A stretch of 64,000 nt of DNA, from NCBI GenBank assembly GCA_944548615.1, contig OX155951.1, positions 23,671,692 to 23,735,691 on the forward strand, read 5' to 3'. Position numbers and translations under genes: made by a program. How positions within the stretch are numbered: position 1 is the stretch's first letter; every line of letters begins with the position of its first letter. Below, piece by piece: positions 39,906 through 51,870 of this stretch. This stretch comes from Micropterix aruncella. Taxonomy: Eukaryota > Arthropoda > Insecta > Lepidoptera > Micropterigidae. A model generated the notes under the pieces. The model was given only the letters and a program-made list of their open reading frames with translations, did not search any database and was not told where the DNA came from.

Positions 39906-41308
39906 GATAAATATTGGTCTTCAATACGAAATCATGATATTTGTAAATCAAGTCGGCGAAAAATGAGCTGGTGAGTTGCTTTATCAGCGCGCACTGACGA
40001 AACGGTTTAATATATGTGAACACAATGTACGACAAAAACATCGGCCTCAAAGAGATCTCAAATATTTAGAAACAGCATATATCCAACTTTAATATTTAAG
40101 CTACAATAACTGTTTTTATGTCTCAAAAAAATAAGAAACTTAAGTAAGAATAGTTTGTTGAAGACATTATCATTAAAATAAGAATCCTTATCAAAATAAA
40201 TTAATGTTATTACGGGTATAAAGATACAATTAGATATCATGACATTAGTACCGCGTGCAAGCACCCCGAAATACCTACAAGCAGGCGGCGGCGGCTGCTG
40301 TCCCAGCAAGGTCAGCATTCAGCGGAAGACGGCGCGGGTGGCGAGGAACAAACGCGTACGTCTACGATATAGGTAGCGTGCCTCTGAGTGGGAACGTCTT
40401 GTACTATATATCTAAAGGTAGCGTCTATAATGCCAATAAACGCCACACAATTCGAAGCTTTACGCGAACAAAGCCGCGGGTAACAGTTAGTAATATTGAT
40501 AAAGCGTGTGAATTGATACACTGATACATAACGATATAATCAATCGATCGCGTTTTGAGAAATCTAGACCACCGCACATTTTCTGCACTACTATCAAAGC
40601 AGCTTTGATCTGGTGAAAGTATTTCTTTTTTCGCTAAACGATGTCGAGTTAATAGATAATAATGTTGGGATCATAAAACATAAACCACCGCGACCAGGAC
40701 ATGATACTATAGTAGCAAGGATAAGACAGATAAACGACAGAATCCCACCGTTATCAGATTGGCATAGAAGGTGTATAATTAATCAATTTCTATGCATCTG
40801 GGTCTCTAAAGTGGTCTCAATGATTAGTCGAAGAATGTTCACAAAAGGCATGATAAATCTTATGACGACTTTTATTGGTCGAATTGATTCATTAAAACCA
40901 TTTAAATCATAAATATCCCATGAGGACCTAATTAAATCAAATAGTCGAATCATTATATCCTTTTGGTCTTGTTATCTATACGCTTGTGCTTCTGACTTAT
41001 TCCTTTCTATGCCTTCGTGTCTTTCTTTCTCTTTGTATAGGTCCGATAATATCGATCTTAGTGCTTTAATCCTTGCGTGGAACAGGACGATGGGTTTCCT
41101 GTCGTTTCGACAAAGTTACACTTGCCATCTTCAAACGTTGGGAGAACTATGGTATTGTTCCGCTCAACGGAACAAAACAAAATATATATATTTTGTTGTC
41201 TTATAACATTATAATAATATGATTATACCGCTATTTATGTATCTAAATATTTAGACATTTGTATTTACATTTCGTCTATGTTATGGACGTTACAATATTA
41301 CTAATAAT
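39906..41308. other. Unassigned sequence; one GC-richer patch
   Basis: 40250-40400 is CpG-rich with a GGCGGCGGCGGCTGCTGTCC word. Open frames at 40255-40524 and on the opposite strand at 40312-40521 have no domain. An exon cannot be excluded, but nothing supports one beyond openness. Confidence 0.25.
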
Positions 41309-41465
41309 CTACATATAATATAAAAATTGATGTTGGTATATCTGTCTGACTGTTTGTATGCCGAGTTTAATATACTCCGAAATCGTTCGATCGATCACAA
41401 TGAAAGTTAGCACATTGTATTTTTTCATGTGGAAGGTTTTATGATTTTTTTAATGTTTATATATT
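41309..41465 (+). repeat. Second dispersed-repeat copy (diverged)
   Basis: ACATATAATATAAAAATTGA, TATATCTGTCTGACTGTTTG, then ACTCCGAAATCGTTCGATCG and ATGAAAGTTAGCACATTGTA. It has the same logic as 39710 (start word, TCTG repeats, CTCCGAAA, ATGAAAxTxGCAC) but low identity. Confidence 0.4.
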
Positions 41466-41579
41466 TTTATTTATTTATTTTTATTTTTTAATTTACAATA
41501 ACATTATATATGTCATATACACACCATTAACATAATATGTTTGAGTTGGGAGAGATTGAGCACATCCTATGGTGAAAAC

Positions 41580-41630
41580 GTTTATCCGCATTCCTAACTA
41601 GGTCAGAGACCCGTATCTAGGTATGCTGAT
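41580..41630 (-). repeat. LINE 3'-UTR motif copy (5)
   Basis: ATTCCTAACTAGGTCAGAGA then CCCGTATCTAGGTATGCTG on the plus strand: the shared LINE 3' motif in minus orientation, with T-rich tail-like sequence just upstream at 41450-41490. Confidence 0.4.
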
Positions 41631-41721
41631 TTTTGTTTAATTGTATCGACGAGCTGACTCTTTTGATATTATGAACTTAAGTTTCATTGCATAATACATA
41701 AGAATATATACATACCTACCT

Positions 41722-41937
<216 letters not shown>

Positions 41938-42333
41938 CTATTAAATTATGACTATATAGTTTATTATTAACTGAAGGATATGTGTATTTAATTATCTATT
42001 TACTTCAATGTTTTATTTTATTATAATTATATATTTACATATTTTATTTTTATGCATATTTATATCTAATTCAATGTTTTTTTTTCATTTTCGCTTTTTT
42101 TCTTTTTGTTTAAACTACTTTTTTTTTCTTTTGATTATGTTTTCTTTTAAAACTAGTATTTGTTTAATATGTCTGCCCTAGAACAAGTGTTCATACTTAG
42201 TTGGGCGACATGGGACCGATCTTCACTATAAGCGTGACACAACTTGCTGTGGGTTTTAAAGCAGTGTAGATATTAAATATAATTTGTTACGCTTGTCGCT
42301 TATTATGTGCATTGCTTTAAATAAATAAATAAA

Positions 42334-42581
<248 letters not shown>

Positions 42582-42785
42582 ATCCTCCTATACTTATTAC
42601 ATCCAAGGGCATACAGTAATTCGGCTGCAATAACTAAGAACATCATAAATTATCAATTGCGGAAACAGGTGCTGCTGCCCTAAGTATTTAAAGAGGACAT
42701 TAACTATCGGTAAAATGTTTCTGGTCCACCAGGACCCCAGATAAGTAACTTTTCATGAATCTAATTTTATATATTATTGAAAATA

Positions 42786-42788
<3 letters not shown>

Positions 42789-42871
<83 letters not shown>

Positions 42872-42890
42872 CTATATATATATATATATA
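42789..42890. repeat. (TA)n microsatellite, about 100 bp
   Basis: Alternating A/T run interrupted by GC at 42871-42872. Confidence 0.95.
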
Positions 42891-42904
42891 AGCTTTGTGT
42901 AACT

Positions 42905-43243
42905 ATATGATATGCGCTTTGTTGTAACTGACCACTAGATGGCGCTGTAGCTCATCAATTTCTATACCGCTCAACCGAACGTCATGAAAAGCGGTAGACA
43001 CAGACATTTGAGCACGTATGATATTTTCGTGCTATTAACTTTATTGTGACTCGCCACCAGATATCGCTGCAGCGCATCAACTTCTATACCGCTCAGTCGA
43101 TCGCCATGGAAATTGGTATACATAGACATTTCAGTACCTACGCGTAATATTTTCGCGCCATTTCCTTCATTGTAATTTGCCACAAGACGGCGCTGCAGCA
43201 CATCAGCTTCTATGCCGTTCAACCGATCGGCATGAAAATTCAA
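42905..43243. repeat. About 122-126-bp tandem repeat, three units, CTCF-like motif
   Basis: GCGCTG-containing blocks recur at 42942, 43064 and 43190, each followed by CATCARYTTCTATRCCG and GACATTTSAG-type words. Unit 1 contains CCACTAGATGGCGCTG (42932-42947), which fits the CTCF consensus CCASYAGRKGGCRS fully. Units 2 (43054-43069) and 3 (43180-43195) carry degraded versions with two mismatches each. The 90-codon minus-strand frame is a tandem artefact. Confidence 0.8.
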
Positions 43244-43920
43244 TTAATAAATTAAATGAAAATAAAAAAAATAGGAAATAACAGTCTTGACATCGTTGGT
43301 CATTCATTTCTTTGGTTTATGACATCGACATCTTTGGTCCGCTGCTAAATCGTTTGTGGGATAGTCTTTAGGCTTTCTGTAGCATCTGTGATTTCGATAA
43401 TATAAGCGATTTTTTAAGTTTTATTCTATACCAAAAATTACACTCCCCGACGAAGATCTTTCTGAGCGCCTTTACAGGGCCTTTACTTAAAATAGGACCA
43501 TTATGGTATTGAGTTAATTTGGTTTTAATGGCTCAACAACTAATATCCGGTTTCCACGATCTGCGCAAGCACCGCTATTACGCGATATGACGACGTCGCA
43601 CGACAATGGCTTTGCTGCGCGGATTTCACGCGGTGCTGCGTCCGTCGCCGCCGCGCGGCTGATGCGTTCCGACGTCTGCCGCGCAAATGCGCAGTTGACA
43701 AAATACCATATTATTTTTTTTGTGCGCGCGGGCGCATTGTTGACGCATTATCCGCTGCGCTTGCGACCGAAACGCCGCCGACACGGTAATTTTAGATCCG
43801 GGACATGTTTAGGGTCGCAGGACGATCGTTTGAAATAATAGTTTTGGATTACATGTTACACAAACCGCACTGTCCTCTACACGTTTACTGAGAAGCGATT
43901 AACAAATTTAGTGAAGTCGA
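43244..43920. other. CpG-rich, repeat-free block
   Basis: 43560-43810 is very CpG-dense with repeated TGCGC words, in contrast to its flanks. The 83-codon frame at 43587-43838 has no domain. Possibly a promoter or CpG-rich regulatory element. Confidence 0.25.
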
Positions 43921-44679
43921 TACACTGAGAAAAATATAACGACGTAATACACGAAAATACGATTGTTTCAACAAGGAAAACGTATATAACACGGACTGTG
44001 GTCCATACGTATGAATTAACATGACGCGTAACGGTCAAATCAAAATCAAATCAAATCATTTAGTGTCTTAAAAACTAATACATAATTGTATAGACATGGT
44101 TGTGTTACATTTACAATTCCAATTTTAATATATTAAATTTTTCATTCTATTAATAATGCAAAGAAGAATGCTTACTCGTAAGTATGTATCTAAAGTATGT
44201 AGGTACATAGGTATTATTGTAGAATTAAATTGAGTCTCATCATTAAATTTGATGGATAAAAAACAGTAGGTAGAAATTAAGTCAAGATGTTGTCATTATA
44301 TTACATTAAATAAAATGAATAATATAATTTAATAAAATGGCGTGATGGTGGTTACCGTGCCGTAATGTTAAAACATAATGTTATTTCATTACGTCGCGAC
44401 CTTGGGATTTCGCTTCTGACACGACAGCATGTAGTAGTATACGTACCGTTATAGTCGACCACATGAATCATGTTGAAACTACAGTATACGGTTATTTCCG
44501 TATTAACCGTAAGGGAAATGTTGATACATATAATCGTGTAGTGGAGTCTCCTTGCAATCGTGTAGTGGAGTGAATTCCTTGCAATTCGACAAAATTACGT
44601 TTGGAACACCGTTACTCTGTATAAAACCGTAATAACAAAATGGTATAGTAAGAAGCAATCCAATATTTTTCTCAGTGTA
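43921..44679 (+). mobile_element. MITE family C, copy 4, with perfect TIRs and a nested insertion
   Basis: Left end TACACTGAGAAAAATAT and right end ATATTTTTCTCAGTGTA are perfect 17-bp inverted repeats. Reading the outer TA as target-site duplication gives TIR CACTGAGAAAAATAT, as in Tc1/mariner-like elements. Without the insert at about 44036-44338 the copy would be about 455 bp. A short duplication of CGTGTAGTGGAGT occurs near 44534-44571. Confidence 0.88.
44036..44338 (-). mobile_element. LINE/SINE 3' fragment nested in MITE C
   Basis: The insert begins TCAAATCAAAATCAAATCAA then ATCATTTAGTG and breaks the MITE after GACGCGTAACGG, where the other copies continue with GTTAGCG. The (TTTGAT)n-type run is a simple tail in minus orientation. 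No ORF remnant survives. Confidence 0.65.
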
Positions 44680-45169
44680 GGGGATATGTGCGCAAAACTT
44701 ATTGTAGGTGGTGCCAGAGTCGAATTGGTATATAATTGGTCCCCGAATGCTCGGTATAGACTAATAGTCTATGGCTGTGCTAAATGGTATGACCAGGGAC
44801 TTCAACATGTAACATTTCAGAATATTTGAAAACCCTGTGAAAACTGTAGCTTCTGCTATGCTCAACCATCTCTAGTCCAAAGAATCGCTAACTGCAAGAA
44901 AGGGAACTTTGCCATTTTCGTGGAAATATCGTCGATCTATATGTGAGACCTCGTATGTGCCAAAGATTAGAATTAGCGGTTTTTATTATTATTGTTGCAA
45001 ACTCAAGCTTTGGATCATTCTGTCAAAGTAACAAGGGTTCAAATTGCTTAGTTTATTTGTAATTTTTATTGCAGTGGCTTCTCATAGGCTTGAGCTGGTT
45101 ATTTTATCCGGTAATACCGTAGTAGTTCCTTGCAAACAACTAACTCTGTGACATTTTTAATCGTTAGTA
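44680..45169. other. Unassigned, nothing recognised
   Basis: No repeat or ORF signal. Confidence 0.3.
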
Positions 45170-45790
45170 GAAATAGAGTTGTCAACTACAACGGGCGAAC
45201 CCGTCACCTCAGGAAGTTTTAACGATTGTTCGTTCTATCTCCCGTGAAGTGAGCGCAGAAGACTTGGACAAAACAGTTCACAGCCAAGCTCCGCCACATG
45301 CCCGTAAAAGGCCAATACCTTATCCGCGAGAGAACCAGTTATGGTATCCAACGGGCTCACACTCACGCCCTTACTTCCAATTGCAACCAGATTACTCTGG
45401 TCTTCGAGTGTAAACCGAATCTATCGCGGACCACGGCATCCTTTGCCCGGCTGTTCACCCAGGATCGGGTAGCCGATGGTCGTTTCGAGAGCAGTCGCCG
45501 TAAGCTCCGCAACCACCCCCGCTCTATAGGTAACAGTACTGCTTCCAGACTCCCCTGACTGTTAGTCAGAGTGACAATCGATTGGCTTACGCCGCACGGT
45601 GCGCAGACCGTCCAGGAGCGCCAGAAGGTTGACTTCTAAGGAAAACTAGCTCTAAAGCCAGAGTCCTGCCCGGGCTCGCACTTCATGCGTGGAGGCCGCC
45701 GGATTGGTATTGACCCTGGAGTGTGACCAACCCTGAACAGAATGGGTCTTCGTGGCCAACCCACCAAGGGCCATTAGCTCCCTTAGCATT
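45170..45790 (+). repeat. Family B repeat, copy 4
   Basis: Starts AGAGTTGTCAACTACAACGG, GCGAACCCGTCACCTCAGGA, AGTTTTAACG, then GAAGACTTGGAC, TCCGCCACATGCCCGTAAAA, CAACCACCCCCGCTCTATAG, CGATTGGCTTACGCCGCACG and CCAGGAGCGCC. The 3' end is rearranged. Confidence 0.75.
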
Positions 45791-46054
45791 AGCTTAGGGC
45801 AATCGTTATTACAGTAAACTAATGTTTTTTTTGTCCCATCTACATAAATACAATAAAACATCTCGTGAACAAAGTTATTCCGTTTTTTCCATGCCCTGTA
45901 AAGTTTTTTGTTGGCGTGTACGATGTCTCACATATAGAGCGACGATATATCTCGTTTTAAATTCCCCTTTTTCCCATATTACACAAAATTACTGTAAAAA
46001 AGCGGTCGTTTTGGTGACAGTATCCTATATTTTTTTAATCGCAGCTCAAACACT
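45791..46054. other. Spacer between two family B copies
   Basis: AT-rich, with a 95-codon domain-free frame (45822-46109) that runs into the next repeat. Confidence 0.3.
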
Positions 46055-46315
46055 AGGTACTAGAGTTGTCAACTGCAATGGGCGAACTCGTTACCTCAGG
46101 AAGTTTTAACGAAATATTATCGTTGTATCTCCCTTGAAGTGAGCGCAGAAGACTTAGAACAAAACTGTCCACCGTCAAGCTCCGCCACATGCCCGTAAGA
46201 GGCCAACGCCTTATCCGCGGGATAACCCGGTATTTTACCCAGCGGGCTTACACCTAGGTCGCTTGCGCGATCCTCTCCCTTGTGAAGCGGTACTGCAGGT
46301 ACTGCAGGAACGTAA
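46055..46315 (+). repeat. Family B repeat, copy 5 (5' part only)
   Basis: Begins AGAGTTGTCAACTGCAATGG and keeps CTCAGGAAGTTTTAACG, AGCGCAGAAGACTTAGAAC, CTCCGCCACATGCCCGTAAG and AGGCCAACGCCTTATCC. It is lost after about 260 bp. The shared start with copy 4 defines the left boundary of family B. Confidence 0.72.
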
Positions 46316-46406
46316 TGATTTCATAAAATCGTGACGTTTTTGCGGCAATCATGACATGCATCTCCTGCCATTTTAATTGGCGCCGCAGCGACAGTATCAT
46401 AAAGAA

Positions 46407-46439
46407 TTAAATGGATGTTGATGAGTAACATCCATTTAA
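46407..46439. other. Perfect 13-bp-stem hairpin
   Basis: TTAAATGGATGTT, loop GATGAGT, AACATCCATTTAA. Confidence 0.8.
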
Positions 46440-46559
46440 GTAAAAAAACATAAATATTAAAATTTCTATTAAGCTCTAACTGCAGTATTTACTGCTAAAA
46501 TTGATATTTGATTGACGTTTAAGGTAAAAAGTAACATTGTTGTGTATTATAAATACGAT

Positions 46560-46690
46560 AAAACAAATTTACCGCGTGAAGTTTGTAGCACCCGACGTTG
46601 CAGCCGCCGTTGTCTAGGTTGTCTACTCTAATTCGTTTTATCCTATTTATAATGTCAAACAACCACGATAGTCTTCGACTTCATATTATT
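46560..46690. repeat. Family A repeat, copy 3, partly inverted
   Basis: 46560-46615 is family A in minus orientation (ACAAATTTACCGCGTGAAGT, TTGTAGCACCCGACGTTGCA, GCCGCCGTTGTCTAGG). 46628-46690 is the distal part in plus orientation (TTCGTTTTATCCTATTTATA, ATGTCAAACAACCACGATAG, TCTTCGACTT). Head-to-head partial inversions of this kind are typical of Penelope-like insertions. Confidence 0.6.
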
Positions 46691-49029
46691 TGTGTACTAT
46701 TAAGAAGTGACATTTTTCATAATCAAAAATTGATTGCTACTTTACAACAATAAAATATCCACTAGTATTTTTTTCCAAACTTAGACTGTTATTTGTGTCT
46801 TTTATAAATAAAAAAAAAACAGTCAATTTCTTTGTGCAGTTCCCTTTCAACTACTCTGTCGTACCTCAGTCGTATAAATTTTATTAATAGGTATATTATC
46901 ATATTTGAATGCGGATGTCATAAAAACTATGAAAAGTAAGCAGTCCTAATTTCGATTTAAATTGACGTTCAAACAGAATCAGTTTTTCCTATTATCGTTT
47001 TGTATGTCTAATTAAACTAGAAACCAGTGAAGTTAATAAATAACCAAAAATTATGACAACCTCAATTTTTCACAAAGAACTTCTATTTAAATTCCACATT
47101 GTTATGTTAATATTAAAATATATGGCGCATAACGTCGTGTAGGTTTCCATTTTAAATGATCGTTTTATGTCATAACCGATATATAAAAATAATATTCATG
47201 CGTTGACTCTTCTCAGAAATATAAAAAAACACGACCAACTGGAATATAATTATGGTACCCGCGTCAAAAATAATTTACGATAATGTAATAATCGATCGGG
47301 CCAAAAATTAAACAAACAAAATAATCGTTATGAATTTGAATAATTATCAATCCGGTTTGATAATTTAAATAATGAAATCGTTATTTACTAAAAATACATC
47401 CGTTGACGTCATTTTAATAATTTTAACGTTTGGAAAAGTGGCCACCCGGTAGCGAGCAGAGGTCCGAATAAAATATTCTATAATGGCATATTGTAGTTGT
47501 GCCGCTGTGCGTGTTTAATAGTCAAGCTTAAATTATTTGTCAGCTCATGCGAGTAACTGCCAAGGATTAAAAGGACGAACTTCGCGGGAGAATTGCGCAA
47601 AAATATGTCTGTCCCATTCTCCCGCTGTGAAAATCGCGCGCCCTTGAAAGGGATGGGGTTTAATATTTAACAGCACTTTTATAAGGGGGGTAAGTTATGT
47701 TGCATGCTGAAATTCCTAATGTGTATTAGATTAGGGCCGGAACAAAAGGGTAAATACTAGTCCCCTTGCATAATACCTACATTTTGTTATTATCATTTCA
47801 TTTGGGTGCATGCATATGCTGGTGTAGTGGATGTGCCGAGAGAATGTACAAACAAATTCATCAAACTACGTTGTGTATGTGAACATACATATGGGACACA
47901 TACAAATAACAGTCAATAATAATAATAATAGTAATAATAATAAGTTATTCATTAGAAACCCAATAAGTCCCAAGGATAGTCACTAAAGGCGGCAGGAATC
48001 GACTTGAGAGAGAACTACTTCTCATATGAACTCATAAGGGCAGTTATAAAAGTGATCTGCTCCACCAGAGTGAACTCACCTGTGTGGTTATACTGGCACC
48101 GATGGGAGAAATACCAATATTTTCTACAAATAGGTCAATAAACAGTTATTTTACTGACCTCTGGTTTACTGACCTCAGGTTGTACAAACTAACATTTGAA
48201 ACACCGTAAAAACCCTGAAGCTTTTCCGGTTAATTCTTTATTAAATGCCTAAGTAAAACAACAATAAATTAATATAGTTTGACCTTAAAATATAACGAAC
48301 CATTTTAAGTTGAAATAAGAGTTCTGTAATTTTAAAGTTAAATTGAATTGTTTATACATTTCTACAGGTTTTTAGAGATTCTTTAAGTTTGTTAAAAATT
48401 CGAATAAGAAAATGACAAACGGAAAATAATTCAAAATTTTATTTAAGAATTAGCAGAATTAAAGTCAATGTATTTAGGTATTCACGTTAACTAATCTTAA
48501 AACCGTAATTCCAATGCAATGTTGTGGTTACAATGGTCGTTTTAAACGCTTGTATAGCTTCTTCAAGGTCTTGTAACCGCTGACATTCCCGGTTTCCCGA
48601 GATTCTAAAATGATAATTAGAGCTGTACGAAATAATCAACTCAAAGATTACCTTCTCCAAAAATGTAATTTTAACAGCTGTTTAAGATTCTGCATTATCG
48701 TGCTGGGGGTTATGTGACGTCTCGGGTTACCCCAACAGGGTGTGGTTTCTTTACCATTTCTGGCAAACGCACAATTCTTTACCCAACCGTATCAGTCGTT
48801 CTGCGTTCTTGTATGGGTATTATGGTAATGTATATTATTATATTTAATTTCGAGAGGGAATAGGGTACCATTTTCTTCGATGCTCGCGAGAACGGTAAAC
48901 TTTTGTAGGCTCATTTTAGGAAACCCAAACAGCTGGTTGACAGTCATTTTAGGCTTATATTATGTATATATCTATAACTCATTAGTACCTGCGGCGATGC
49001 TTAAAACAGCATTCGGCATTCCTTTATTG
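46691..49029. other. AT-rich stretch, nothing recognised
   Basis: An AAT-type run lies at about 47917-47944. GACCTCTGGTTTACTGACCT is a short local duplication near 48158. No gene. Confidence 0.35.
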
Positions 49030-49410
49030 AGGAGTTGCAACTAGAGCTGTCAACTACAACCAGCGAACCCGGCACCTCAGGAAGTTAATCATCTTAACGA
49101 AATTTATCGTTCTCCCTCCCGTGAGGTGAGCGCAGAAAACTTGGGACGAAAAACATTTCACAGTCTACGCCACCTGCCCGTCATAGGCCAACACCTTACG
49201 GTGAGGCACCAAGAAAGGTACACAGCGGGTAGCCTCGCCCCCTAACTACCAGTTTTGAAGGATATCTCCGTCTGGAATTAACCTTCAGAATACCTCCTAC
49301 CTCCTGACTGGTTACAGGATCTAGGTTGCTTGCGCAGAATTCTCCCTTATGAAGCGGTGATACGGTGTTAACCGAATCTATCGCGGACCACGGCATTCAT
49401 TGCCCGGCTT
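49030..49410 (+). repeat. Family B repeat, copy 6 (partial)
   Basis: Starts AGAGCTGTCAACTACAACC and continues GCGAACCCGGCACCTCAGGA, GGCCAACACCTTACGGTGAG, CTAACTACCAGTTTTGAAGG and ATTAACCTTCAGAATACC. It stops at GCATTCATTGCCCGGC, losing the distal half. The left boundary coincides with copies 4 and 5. Confidence 0.72.
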
Positions 49411-49964
49411 ATTGAGGAGTTGCAGAGTAATCCGTCGCTAATTAACTCGAGACGCTTTTTTATCGTCAATCAAATTAAGCGGCGTTTAACGGCAAACAAG
49501 AATTCTGACGCCTAATTAACCAAGCAGAATTATTTGAATCACAGTCATTATAATGTCCAAATATGCTCGAATCTGCTTATATGTACCTTATGTTACAGGC
49601 CGCGCCAGATTTTTCGTTCTCTCAGTAGGAGTCCTAGCGCGTCCGAGTAAGAGTTCTGAATATCAGGAATATATTCTTCTTCGAAAATGTGCTTCACGAT
49701 AGTAAATAGAAAGAAGCTCAACGAGACGTTGTTTTTGATATAATACATTTCGGAAGTGGTGATGATGGCCAAATTATATGGCGATTTTCAATTTTCTTCC
49801 TTCAGTTTTATTTCCTTTATCGACTCGTCAACTTCTAACTCTCATTATAGCCTAACAACGACATGTTTATTTTTTTTTTAAATATTGTTAAGTCGTCGTC
49901 GTTAGTAAACGGCGATATTTGTGGTACTAGTTGTGAGCCCTAGCGTCCATTTACATATTATATA
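49411..49964. other. Unassigned, nothing recognised
   Basis: No signal recognised. Confidence 0.3.
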
Positions 49965-50510
49965 TGTGTCAAATGTAACTTTTAAAGGTAAAGTAAAAAA
50001 CTGGCTTCTAGATATTGGGCGTTCAAAAACTAAAGACCTTATTAATACTGTAGGGTGAATATTTAAAAAAATATGTATTTGTAAAATTGTGCAATATTAC
50101 ATATCATTTTCTTAAACATATATACTAGAATGTAGTGTTTATTCATATATTTGTATATATTATTACTTATTTTCACTTAAATTTATTGTATATAATGTAA
50201 AGTTTACTTTATTTTTAGCCCTTAATTGCATACATATATATTTATTTTTTCTACTTTTGTTAGATTTAGAAATATTTAAAATTGATCACCTTCGTCAGTT
50301 CGCGAGTTACAAAAATACAGTTGGTATAACACAGCACAGCCGGAGACAGACCTTCTAGGTCTAGTTGGTTGTGCGATTTCGCCTCATTCGGATATGCTAG
50401 CATATTTATATGCATAGAGCTATGTTTTTCGCTATAATAATGTTTGTTCTTAATTATTCCTCATGTACAACAGTATGCATGTCCTTGTATTTTTTTGTTC
50501 TTGTACTTTA

Positions 50511-50541
<31 letters not shown>
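49965..50541 (+). mobile_element. LINE 3' end with (AAAT)n tail
   Basis: A short frame reads NVTFKGKVKNWLL and ends at a stop near 50056. FKxKxKxWLL is the usual last motif of Jockey/CR1-type ORF2. A 3' UTR follows with GACCTTCTAGGTCTAGTTGG (about 50348-50367), a variant of the shared LINE 3' motif. The block ends in a (AAAT)n tail at about 50508-50541. Heavily 5'-truncated. Confidence 0.55.
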
Positions 50542-50982
50542 ATTACATATCCGTCCACATACCTATATGTCTGTATATAATTTTATTATGTTTTTGTGTA
50601 CCTACCTTTTTATGAATTGAACCCTCGTATGCTTTTATATAAAATAGTCGACACGTCACAATCATTATTGTTGCAGAACACGTCAATTTAAATAACCAGT
50701 GTAACGTTTTATGAAATTGGGGCTGTCTCCCCCCTGGTATAAAAATCAAAATGGCGGTAGGCGTGTTTGTGTACGTTGTTGCGTTTCGTTTTGGGGTGCG
50801 AAAAAAGTGATTAGGACAGATTGGTGCGATGCTTTTATTGAATGCAATGCGTTTTTCTTATCGCTCATGCACGGGATTAAGTCCGTTATTTACTAGCGAT
50901 TTCATGTTAATTTGTATTGTATGGCTGTGTGAAGTGACATGTTCGTTTCGGATTGTCGCTCAGATAGGGGGCACTAAAGGAC
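50542..50982. other. Unassigned, nothing recognised
   Basis: Short domain-free frames only. Confidence 0.3.
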
Positions 50983-51870
50983 ATGTATAGAAGGGGAATA
51001 CATTGATTTTGGGATGTATTTGATGATTTTCTCGGAAATTTAAAATTAAGACTCTAACCTCTCTTGTTTGCTTGTATGTTTCTTAGAATAGGTATGATTT
51101 CATAGAAGGAGAATGCATAGATTTTGTCATTTTTTTAATGATTGTTTTGGAAATGTAACATTTAAGACTCTACTGTCTCTGGTATGCTTGTATGTTTCTT
51201 AGAAAATGTATGAATTCATAGAAGGGGACTGCATTGATTAACGTCTCTTGTTTGCTTGTATGTTTTCAAAAAAAATATGATTTCATAGAAGGGATTATGG
51301 GGGGATTATGATTTCATTGATTTTGTCATGTTTTTGATGTTTTTTTCTTTTTATTTAAATTTGAGACTCTAACTTCTCATCTTTGCAAGTATGTTTCTTA
51401 GAAAATTTATGATTTCATAGAAGGGGAATGCATTGATTATGATTATGTGATAGGAAATCGGAGACTATCGCGGTTGTTTGACATTATGAATTAGATAAAA
51501 AACGAATTTACCGCGTAAAGTTTGTAACACCTGACTTTTCGGCGACGTTGCAGCCGCCGTTGTCTAGGGTAAAGAGCTGTCAATCCGTTGTTGTCACCGA
51601 AACGTCGGGTGCTACAAACTTCAATAGGTACATTCGTTTTTTACCAATTTTTTTTTGAGATGTTTTTGATGATTTTATTTGGAAATTTAAACTAAAAGAC
51701 TCTTAAGTCTCTTGTTTGCTTGTATGTCTCTTAGAAAATGTATGATTTCATAGAAGGGGAATGCATTGTTATTATTATGTTTTTGATGTTTTTTTAAAAA
51801 ATTAAAATTTTAAACTCCAACGTCTCTTGTTTGCTTCTATGTTTCATAGAAAATGTTTGATTTTTCAGAA
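50983..51870. repeat. Irregular minisatellite, about 66-131-bp units
   Basis: The word CTCTTGTTTGCTTGTATGTT, with variants, recurs near 51060, 51177, 51243, 51374, 51707 and 51822. It is usually followed by GATTTCATAGAAGGGGAATG and CATTGATT. Typical spacing is about 116 bp. The array is split by a family A insertion (51448-51650). Confidence 0.8.
51448..51650. repeat. Family A repeat, copy 4, head-to-head inverted
   Basis: Minus-oriented part: GATAGGAAATCGGAGACTAT, TTGTTTGACATTATGAATTA, CGAATTTACCGCGTAAAGTT, TTCGGCGACGTTGCAGCCGC, CGTTGTCTAGGGTAAAGAGC. It meets a plus-oriented part (GTTGTTGTCACCGAAACGTC, GGGTGCTACAAACTTCAATA) near 51590. It sits inside a minisatellite array, so both edges are visible. 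Confidence 0.7.

Noticed and set aside
40255..40524. 89-codon ORF as a possible exon
   Set aside because: The opposite strand is open over the same GC-rich patch, and there are no domains or convincing splice or promoter context.
42971..43243. 90-codon minus-strand ORF with repeated NFHADRLNGIE-type peptide
   Set aside because: The repetition follows the 122-126-bp DNA tandem repeat and no protein family is recognisable.
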